Shown here: in pieces, positions 57,701 through 64,000 of the stretch
Layout of the letters: every line of letters starts with the position of its first letter
Position numbering within the stretch: the first letter of the stretch is position 1
From: Acidimicrobium ferrooxidans
GTDB taxonomy: Bacteria > Actinomycetota > Geothermincolia > Fen-727 > Anoxymicrobiaceae
Assembly: GCA_020723485.1 (NCBI GenBank)
Contig: DYIU01000001.1
Span: forward strand, 661,380-725,379
Direction: 5' to 3'
DNA: 64,000 nucleotides
Made by a program: the position numbers and the translations under genes
Notes under the pieces: model-generated
What the model was told of the DNA's origin: nothing
Seen by the model: only the letters and a program-made list of their open reading frames with translations
Databases searched by the model: none

Positions 57701-58647
57701 CGACCTGGTACCTGGCCGAGGGCTCCTCCGCCTGGGGCTTCGAGACCTGGCTGACTGTCCAGAACCCGGGCGCCGGCGATGCCACGTGCCAGGTGACGTA
57801 TATGACTGAGGGTTGGGGCCAGCAGACCGTGACCAAGACGGTGCCCGCCGGCTCGCGGCGCAGCTTCAACATAGCGGATGACATCGGGGCGAAAGACTCC
57901 TCCATAAGGGTCGTAGCCGACGTGCCGGTGGTCGCGGAGCGCTCCATGTACCGTAACAACCGCCGCGAGGGGCACAACTCCATCGGCGTGAACGAGCTGT
58001 CCAGGAACTACTACCTGGCCGAAGGTACGACGGCGTGGGGCTTCACCACCTACCTCACCCTGCAGAACCCGAACAAGGACGCCGCCCAGGTCACCCTCAC
58101 CTACATGACCCCCGACGGCCAGTCCAAGCAGCCTACGCTCACCGTGCCCGGCAACAGCCGGAGGACCGTCAAGGTGAACGACGCCCTTCCCGGCACGGAC
58201 CTCTCCACCCGCGTAGAGAGCGACCTGCCGTTAGCGGCGGAGCGCGCCATGTACTGGGACCCCGGAACCGGGGAGGCGTGCCACGACTCGGTCGGAGCGA
58301 GCTCCCCGGCCATGCAGTGGTGGCTTCCCGGCGGGCACAGCGGCCACGGCCCCGGGGAGAGGACGTTCGAGACCTGGACCTGCGTGCAGAACCCGAACGA
58401 GGTTCCCGTGCAGGTGCGGGTAACCTACCTGACCCCCGGAGGCACCGGGAACAAGAGCTTCACCGACACGATACCGGCCGGCCGGAGGATGACCTATGAC
58501 ATGGCCAGGCTCATCACGAACGGGAGCGCCGGCATCAAGGTGGAGAGCCTGACGCCGGGCGGCGGGGTCGTGGTCGAGCGTTCGATGTACTGGGACAACC
58601 GCTCGGCGGGCACGGACACCATCGGCGGCCGCTCCCTCTCGTTCTAG
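54706..58647 (+). CDS. 1313-aa secreted surface protein: YCF48/BNR-like repeats, IPT/TIG-like domains, four C-terminal YLAEGTTAWGF modules
   Basis: Repeated 'VWAVGxGG...' blades; 'PSIAGASPGAGARGQTLDVEI', 'PTVTGLSPGTGKPGTMVTIEGSGFG'; modules at about nt 57377, 57701, 58007 and 58315. Confidence 0.85.
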   Translation: MTGSARRAITGVAVVLLAVGFLAFTAPASRATGSGGGYTWIQQGPAPGGHAITGMSALDASRVWSVGNAGSVFFWNGSTLTESWSGTDNDLYDVSALSEGTGSRVWAVGEGAVIRYYNGTSWVGQASPNLGYSYDLWSVAAVRTGTNTYRAWAVGATDGFHNAIILYYNGTSWALDENYATGQFNAVEAVRIGTTNYVWAAGSDYELVSGNHGRVMFSNGTGTWTSRNTDYALMSVDAVDQNNMFGVEWDGTVLSSTDGGFNWSPMFTDWWPASVNASATNNLWVVGWEGNARYYNGSWGTTTTVTDKDLFDASVLGAASVFAGGDQRFLTYSGTWSTEVGGSTQTLYGIDGYSASSVWVGGDNDPTFGNVSYTTNGGASWASRPTPNLPSIRGVSAINASNVWVCGVRYIYRWNGSSWVQQLSANLTVRGISMASTTRGWAVTDNQRIRYYNGSNWNSMYNPNNDLYAVTAASTTRVWAVGAGGGIWRTTTGGTAFSQQSSPTTSDLYGVHAPNTTTVWAVGAGGTIIYTTDAGVNWASQDSGVTDNLRGVYAFDANTAWAVGDNGTIVYTSDAGQTWTEQENPLTYNLNAVWVYDANNIWAVGEGGTILFADPPYVKDVAPRYAAPGATVEAVVYGGYTHFDEFASVIDMGEGVTAVPVHNLDNSNTWLAAQVTVDPDAEPGPRDVTVTTGDEVAVPLEGGFVVGDQPSIAGASPGAGARGQTLDVEITGSASGFNETSQAQLGMGVSVNSVTCTAPDRVTANVTIDPDASAGARDVNVVTGTEVPLALPGGFNVLEPPTVTGLSPGTGKPGTMVTIEGSGFGAERSYLGGHAVSTVDFNGTPAGAYTEWTDTRIVCEVPASVETGPVVVNTPGGASDPDRVFTAASGSWYLAEGTTAWGFETEIAIVNPNADEVAVRVTYFTPDGPVGRPDITMPPNSRVTINPASEDNLAATDFSTRVECLGGEDIAADRTMYWRGEGAAGSEGHASIGATAPSTTWYLAEGSSAWGFETWLTVQNPGAGDATCQVTYMTEGWGQQTVTKTVPAGSRRSFNIADDIGAKDSSIRVVADVPVVAERSMYRNNRREGHNSIGVNELSRNYYLAEGTTAWGFTTYLTLQNPNKDAAQVTLTYMTPDGQSKQPTLTVPGNSRRTVKVNDALPGTDLSTRVESDLPLAAERAMYWDPGTGEACHDSVGASSPAMQWWLPGGHSGHGPGERTFETWTCVQNPNEVPVQVRVTYLTPGGTGNKSFTDTIPAGRRMTYDMARLITNGSAGIKVESLTPGGGVVVERSMYWDNRSAGTDTIGGRSLSF

Positions 58648-58654
58648 AGAGGCG

Positions 58655-58813
58655 CCGCAGGTTTGAATCACACTGACAACAGTCGTTGACAGACGCATTC
58701 AGTGACCACGGAAATCAAAGAGAATCGGGCAAGAAAGCCGCAGCGGGCGTTAATCCTGTTGTCATGAGCGACAGGTGATAAAAACGGTTAACTGTTGAGA
58801 TTCAAACCTGCGG
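58655..58813 (-). mobile_element. 159-bp MITE-like element, copy B (opposite orientation to copy A)
   Basis: Same 15-bp TIRs; aligns gap-free to copy A with ~29 mismatches by hand count. Confidence 0.7.
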
Positions 58814-58862
58814 TACCACCAATGATATCGCGCTCTCTGCCGAGGTGTCAGCCCGTTCTTTC

Positions 58863-60230
58863 TCAGATTTCCTGTTGCTTGCCGCGGGCGAAGTAGTCGC
58901 GCACGCGCTCCTGCTTGCCGTCGAATGGAGCGAGCGAGACGGATGCTATCATCAGGCCCGCGACGAAGAGCGCCACCGAGAACCCGTACACGGTATACGA
59001 GAGCCCGAAGATCTTGACCGTGTGGACCCCAACGATTGCGGCGATGGCGCCGGCCAGCCCCGCCCCCACCACCAGGAATATCCTGGAGACCGCGTGGAAA
59101 GCGGCGAACGCCTTTCCCCTGTCGGCGTCGTCCACCCGCTCCTGCATCATGGTCACGGCGATCACGAACAGTATGCCGAACGCCGCGCCGAAGAACCCGG
59201 CGAGGATGTAGGCCATCACCGCCACGTGAACGAAGCTCATGCCGACCATTATTCCGCCGAGTACGACCAGCGCGACCCGGAGCATCCACGGTTTCTCCTC
59301 GCGGTGCACCAGCAGCTGGAGCGCGACCACTCCGACGATCATCCCGATCCCGAACAGAGCCATCAGCAGGCCGAACGCCGCGTCGCTCCTGGCCCCGAGG
59401 ACCTCTTTCACGTAGCCTATGCCGACCGCGTAGAGGCTGCCGCCGCCGATGCATCCTACCGCGACACCGAGCATCAGCGAACGGGTGAAGGGGTGCCTCC
59501 AGGCGTACGTCAGGGACTCCCAGAACTTCGGCGTGAGCTCCATGTCCATGTGGTCCCTGGGGGAGAGCAGGTGCATGCGGTAGAAGAACGAGGCGGAGAC
59601 AAAGAACGTGAGCGAGTCTATGAAGAAAGCCAGCGCGGTGGGGTGCTCGGCGAAGAAGCCGCCGTCGATGAACAGTCGGGTCAGGGGTGAGGGCACCGTG
59701 ATAAACGAGAAGAGTATCGCCGCCAGCGGTATCACGCCGTACGTCGTGGCCATCGAAAGCGAGTTGGCCATGGTGAGCTGATCTTCCTCGACCAGGTTCG
59801 GTATGCTGGCGTCGCGCGCCGCGAGCCACACGATAGAGATGCCCTCGATGAAGAATATCAGGACGTAGACCGCCCACACCCTGGTCATGAACGGCGCGGC
59901 GAGTATTATCACTCCGCGGGAGATGTCGCAGCCTATCATCAGCTTGCGGCGGTCAACGCGGTCTGTTATGTGGGCTGCGATGGGACCGGAGAAGAGCGCG
60001 GGGACCACCCTGAAAGCGACCATGCCTCCGACGGCGAGCGACGACCCCGTGATGCGCCACACGAGCGACATAAGCGCGAGCGTCGTCAGCCAGTCGCCGG
60101 AGCTCGACACGAGCTGCCCCCAGAAGAGCTTCATGAAGTTGCTGTTGCGGACCAGCCTCCGGAACTGCTGCTTTACGTCTCCGACCTGGCCCATGAGCCC
60201 GGGCGCGCCGTCAGGCATCGCGGGCCTCAT
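58863..60230 (-). CDS. MFS transporter
   Basis: About 12 TM segments; 'LFWGQLVSSSGDWLTTLALMSLVW', 'GPIAAHITDRVDRRKLMIGCDISRG'. Confidence 0.9.
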   Translation of the reverse strand: MRPAMPDGAPGLMGQVGDVKQQFRRLVRNSNFMKLFWGQLVSSSGDWLTTLALMSLVWRITGSSLAVGGMVAFRVVPALFSGPIAAHITDRVDRRKLMIGCDISRGVIILAAPFMTRVWAVYVLIFFIEGISIVWLAARDASIPNLVEEDQLTMANSLSMATTYGVIPLAAILFSFITVPSPLTRLFIDGGFFAEHPTALAFFIDSLTFFVSASFFYRMHLLSPRDHMDMELTPKFWESLTYAWRHPFTRSLMLGVAVGCIGGGSLYAVGIGYVKEVLGARSDAAFGLLMALFGIGMIVGVVALQLLVHREEKPWMLRVALVVLGGIMVGMSFVHVAVMAYILAGFFGAAFGILFVIAVTMMQERVDDADRGKAFAAFHAVSRIFLVVGAGLAGAIAAIVGVHTVKIFGLSYTVYGFSVALFVAGLMIASVSLAPFDGKQERVRDYFARGKQQEI

Positions 60231-60346
60231 GGAATGAAATCCTGAAACACATGCACAATATTGTAGCCCAAGCACCCGGCCATTTCCTTGACGCAGCGCC
60301 GCATGTCCCGCGTGCTCCTGAGGCGGCGCGCCGCCGCCGCGCCCCG

Positions 60347-60435
60347 GCTTGTCGCGCAGGCTTCGGCGCAACAAGGGGTCAGGTCACTTTGTTGCATTTC
60401 ATGATTCGCAGCCAGCTTGTCGCGCAGGCTTCGGC
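60347..60435. repeat. 21-bp perfect direct repeat flanking REP-like copy 5
   Basis: GCTTGTCGCGCAGGCTTCGGC at 60347-60367 and 60415-60435; GCAACAAggggtcaggtcactTTGTTGC at 60368-60395. Confidence 0.85.
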
Positions 60436-60486
60436 CGCTGTATAAAGAAAGAACCGGGGGCACGTCTCATGGGAGGAAGATAAGAA

Positions 60487-63078
60487 ATGGTCGATCCAGA
60501 AAAGCTTACCGTGAAGGCTCAGCAGGCCGTGGGCCAGGCGCAGTCGATGGCCCAGACGCTCCAACACCAGGAGATAGACGTCGAGCACCTCCTGCTCGCC
60601 CTGCTGGGGCAGCGCGAGGGCGTGATACTGCCGCTGCTCCAGAAGCTGGGGGTGAACGTCACCTCCCTCGAGGAGAGGGTCCGCGAGGAGCTCGACTCAA
60701 GGCCGAAAGTCTCGGGGGGAGGGCGGCAGTACGCGTCCCAGAGGCTCGACCGGACGCTCGACGCGGCCTGGGAGCTAGCGCAGGGATTCGGCGACGAGTA
60801 CCTGAGCACCGAGCACATGCTGCTGGCCATCCTCCAGGGCGGGGGCCCGGGCTCGCAGGCACTCAAGGAGTCCGGGGTCACCAGTGAGGACATGCTCCAG
60901 GCGCTCGCGGACATCCGCGGCTCGCAGCGCGTCACCGACCAGAGCCCGGAGGAGAAGTACCAGGCGCTCGATAGGTTCGCCCGCGACCTCACCGCCGAGG
61001 CGCGCAAAGGCAAGCTCGACCCGGTCATCGGCAGGGACGACGAGATACGCAGGGTCATCCAGGTGCTCTCCCGCCGCACCAAGAACAACCCCGTCCTCAT
61101 CGGCGACCCCGGTGTCGGAAAGACCGCCATCGCCGAAGGGCTCGCCCGGCGCATCGTCGACGGCGACGTCCCGGAGGGCCTGAAGGGCAGGCGGCTGCTG
61201 GCGCTGGACGTCGGCTCGCTGGTCGCCGGGGCGAAGTACCGCGGCGAGTTCGAGGACCGGCTGAAGGCGGTCCTGAAGGATATAGACCAGGCGGCGGGCG
61301 AGGTCATCCTCTTCATCGACGAGATGCACACGCTCGTCGGGGCGGGCGCCGCCGAGGGCGCCGTCGACGCCTCGAGCATGCTGAAGCCGGCGCTCGCCAG
61401 GGGCGAGCTGCACGCGATAGGTGCGACGACGCTCGACGAGTACCGCAAGTACGTGGAGAAGGACGCGGCGCTCGAGCGCAGGTTCCAGCCGATAATGATA
61501 TCCGAGCCCTCCGTCGAGGACACCATCTCCATCCTCAGGGGATTGAAGGAGCGCTACGAGGTCCACCACGGGGTCCGCATCCAGGACTCCGCGCTCGTCG
61601 CCGCGGCGGTGCTCTCCGACCGGTACATAACCGACAGGTTCCTCCCCGACAAGGCGATAGACCTCATCGACGAGGCGGCGAGCCGACTCAGGATAGAGAT
61701 AGACAGCATGCCCACGGAAGTGGACGAGGTCGAGCGGCGCATGAAGCAGCTCGAGATAGAGCGCGAGGCGCTCAAGAAAGAGACAGACGAGGCTTCCAGG
61801 GACCGGCTGGGCAAGCTCGAGAAGGAATTGAACGACCTCAAGGAGGACTCGGACGAGCTCGTCGCGCACTGGCAGAACGAGAAAGAGTCAATCACCAGGC
61901 TGCAGGAGCTGGGCGAACGCGTCGAGCAGCTCAAGAACGAAGAGCAGACGGCCGAGCGCGACGGCGACCTCGAGAAAGCGGCGGAGATCAGGTACGGCAC
62001 GCTGGTGGACGCGCAGAAGCAGATAGAGGAGGAGAACGACCGCCTGGCGGAGCTGCAGAAGGACCGCAAGATGCTGAAGGAGGAGGTCGACGAGGAGGAC
62101 GTCGCCGAGGTCGTCGCCAAGTGGACCGGCATCCCTGTCTCGCGCCTGATGGAGGGCGAGGTCCAGAAGCTCGTCACCATGGAGGACAGGCTGCGCCAGA
62201 GGGTGGTGGGCCAGGACGAGGCTATCGAGACTGTCTCGAACGCCATACGACGCGCCCGCGCCGGCCTGCAGGACCCGAACCGACCCATCGGCTCTTTCAT
62301 ATTCCTGGGCCCGACCGGCGTCGGCAAGACGGAGCTCGCCCGCGCCCTCGCCGAGTTCCTGTTCGACGACGAGCGCTCCATGGTGCGCCTGGACATGAGT
62401 GAGTATATGGAGAAGCACACCGTCTCGCGCCTCATCGGGGCGCCGCCCGGCTACGTCGGCTACGAGGAGGGCGGGCAGCTCACCGAGGCCGTGAGGCGCA
62501 GGCCGTACACGGTCGTGCTGCTTGACGAGATAGAGAAGGCGCACGACGATGTCTTCAACATACTGCTCCAGATAATGGACGACGGCCGGCTCACTGACGG
62601 GCACGGCAGGACCGTGGACTTCAAGAACGCCGTCCTCATCATGACCTCCAACCTGGGGAGCCAGTCACTGGAGACCGTCGACACCCGTGAGCGCGAGCAG
62701 GTGGAGGCGAGGGTGATGGAGGCGCTGCGCGCGCGCTTCCGGCCGGAGTTCCTCAACAGGGTTGATGAGATACTGGTCTTCAACTCCCTCACGCGGGAGG
62801 ACATACGCAGGATAGTCGACATCCAGGTGGGCCTGCTCCACCGCCGTCTCGAGGACCGCAAGATAGACCTGGAGCTGGGCGACGACGCCAAGGAGCTCCT
62901 TGCCGAACGGGGCTTCGACCCGGTCTACGGGGCGCGCCCGCTCAAGAGGGTCATCCAGCGCGACGTGCAGGACGCGCTCGCGCTCAAGGTGCTGAACGGT
63001 GAGATAAGGGAAGGAGACCGCGTGGACGTGGCGGTCGAGAATAAAGAGATAACGTTCAGGGTGGCCGAGCGCTCCTAG
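60487..63078 (+). CDS. clpB: ATP-dependent chaperone ClpB
   Basis: Clp-N domain, two AAA+ modules, long middle coiled coil '[37 protein letters not shown]'. Confidence 0.96.
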   Translation: MVDPEKLTVKAQQAVGQAQSMAQTLQHQEIDVEHLLLALLGQREGVILPLLQKLGVNVTSLEERVREELDSRPKVSGGGRQYASQRLDRTLDAAWELAQGFGDEYLSTEHMLLAILQGGGPGSQALKESGVTSEDMLQALADIRGSQRVTDQSPEEKYQALDRFARDLTAEARKGKLDPVIGRDDEIRRVIQVLSRRTKNNPVLIGDPGVGKTAIAEGLARRIVDGDVPEGLKGRRLLALDVGSLVAGAKYRGEFEDRLKAVLKDIDQAAGEVILFIDEMHTLVGAGAAEGAVDASSMLKPALARGELHAIGATTLDEYRKYVEKDAALERRFQPIMISEPSVEDTISILRGLKERYEVHHGVRIQDSALVAAAVLSDRYITDRFLPDKAIDLIDEAASRLRIEIDSMPTEVDEVERRMKQLEIEREALKKETDEASRDRLGKLEKELNDLKEDSDELVAHWQNEKESITRLQELGERVEQLKNEEQTAERDGDLEKAAEIRYGTLVDAQKQIEEENDRLAELQKDRKMLKEEVDEEDVAEVVAKWTGIPVSRLMEGEVQKLVTMEDRLRQRVVGQDEAIETVSNAIRRARAGLQDPNRPIGSFIFLGPTGVGKTELARALAEFLFDDERSMVRLDMSEYMEKHTVSRLIGAPPGYVGYEEGGQLTEAVRRRPYTVVLLDEIEKAHDDVFNILLQIMDDGRLTDGHGRTVDFKNAVLIMTSNLGSQSLETVDTREREQVEARVMEALRARFRPEFLNRVDEILVFNSLTREDIRRIVDIQVGLLHRRLEDRKIDLELGDDAKELLAERGFDPVYGARPLKRVIQRDVQDALALKVLNGEIREGDRVDVAVENKEITFRVAERS

Positions 63079-63608
63079 CGGTGCCTGTCGTAGTGGGGCA
63101 ACAGTATGACGAGCCCTATGTAGATGGACAGTATCAGGAGCAACGCGATGTGGATCGGGATTATCCACCGGATCGAGGGGATTATGGCCAGTATCCCCGT
63201 GGCGAGTGTCACCACCAGCAGCATCGCGATTATGCGGCTGCGCCGCGTCTCCATCTCCGCGCGCGCCTTGTTGCTCGGGTAAGGTATGAAGCCTTCATTC
63301 TCGTATTCATTCTGATCCGAGTAGCTGCCGCGACGTACGTACGGCTCGGGCTCGCCGCCGACGCTTGCGTAGTACCGGCCCGCTGAAGGCTTGTAGTTGT
63401 GAGTGCTTATCGCGAGCACCGTCATGCCGCGCTTGAAGTCGGAGATGGTGTCTACAGGTGAATCGAGGGCCCGTTCCTTGAGCAAGTCCGGGAGGAAGAT
63501 CACTCCCGCCCCCACCAGAAGCAGCAGAAGCAGCAAAATCTCCAAAACCGACCCCACAGTGCTTATCTCGAGGTACACAACATATTGATACTGCCGGAAT
63601 CGTAGCAC
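63075..63608 (-). CDS. Small membrane protein, unknown function
   Basis: Three hydrophobic segments ('[20 protein letters not shown]', '[21 protein letters not shown]', '[22 protein letters not shown]'). Confidence 0.6.
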   Translation of the reverse strand: MLRFRQYQYVVYLEISTVGSVLEILLLLLLLVGAGVIFLPDLLKERALDSPVDTISDFKRGMTVLAISTHNYKPSAGRYYASVGGEPEPYVRRGSYSDQNEYENEGFIPYPSNKARAEMETRRSRIIAMLLVVTLATGILAIIPSIRWIIPIHIALLLILSIYIGLVILLPHYDRHR

Positions 63609-64000
63609 ACAAGATAAGCACCGGCAAGAGGGATTTTCTGGATTTCTCCGGCTGAAATCGGTTCGCGAACGGCTCCTGGTGTCGAAAAATGGCTTGTTAA
63701 AAGGATAAATTAGAGTTAGTGATGTTCATTACAGGGCTTAGAATTTTTTAAAGAAACTTCCTTATTCTATAGATAACGCCTGTGGATTTAATCGATTTGT
63801 GGGATTTTCCGCGAAACCCGCCGCCGCCGCTCGCCGTCAGAACCTGTAGCGCCGACCTCCTGTCGCAACGTCACGGGCCGCCGGATGGCAGCGCCGATTT
63901 CCGGTCGGCACTCACGACCAGGCACCTGGTTGCGGAAGGAAGTTGCCGCGCCAGAGCCTAACGATTACCATAAGAGGCGCTTTGAAGCCCCTTTGACCGT

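Noticed and set aside
60227-60463. Small ORF containing MQQSDLTP
   Set aside because: Peptide is a translation of the REP-like repeat (also in spurious ORFs at 20743 and 48519); no independent coding evidence.
63650-63840. AT-rich stretch after the last gene as a possible horizontally acquired island edge
   Set aside because: Too short, reaches the window end, and has no mobile-element signature.
1-64000. tRNA, rRNA, tmRNA, RNase P, prophage or IS transposase genes
   Set aside because: Scanned intergenic regions and ORF translations by eye and found no convincing signature; tRNAscan/cmscan would be needed to exclude them formally.

Overview
GC-rich bacterial chromosomal window with dense, mostly co-oriented genes. 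The gene content (CarD, DisA, McsA/McsB/ClpC, PadR-Ino1, Veg, YLAEGTTAWGF-type surface repeats) suggests an uncultured actinobacterial lineage; that assignment is inference. Most genes are housekeeping: greA, lysS, mcsA-mcsB-clpC, disA, carD, PIN/TRAM, ispD-ispF, gltD-like, an ABC-2 exporter, cooT-like plus a CCG-domain Fe-S protein, Mg-chelatase-like AAA/VWA, NlpC/P60, HDAC-like, pilT, padR-ino1, MoxR-DUF58-transglutaminase, thiolase, veg and clpB. I found no rRNA, tRNA, CRISPR, phage or transposase gene. The less ordinary signals are: (1) a ~660-bp gene-free interval (22.7-23.4 kb) with a 100-bp-period repeat array whose hairpin stems show compensatory changes, followed by a multibranch fold ending in an intrinsic-terminator-like hairpin, a candidate structured RNA; (2) a LytTR regulator next to two paralogous secreted WxL-like proteins, a DUF916-like membrane protein and a 1313-aa surface protein, with ~21-bp-phased ATTCGTTCC-like repeats upstream of both paralogs; (3) a pair of 159-bp elements with 15-bp terminal inverted repeats, in opposite orientation, each just 3' of a stop codon; (4) a dispersed REP-like family (GGGGTCAGGTCAnTTTGTTGC) with no transposase in the window, two copies of which form the 3' ends of coding sequences. 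All alignments and counts were done by eye.
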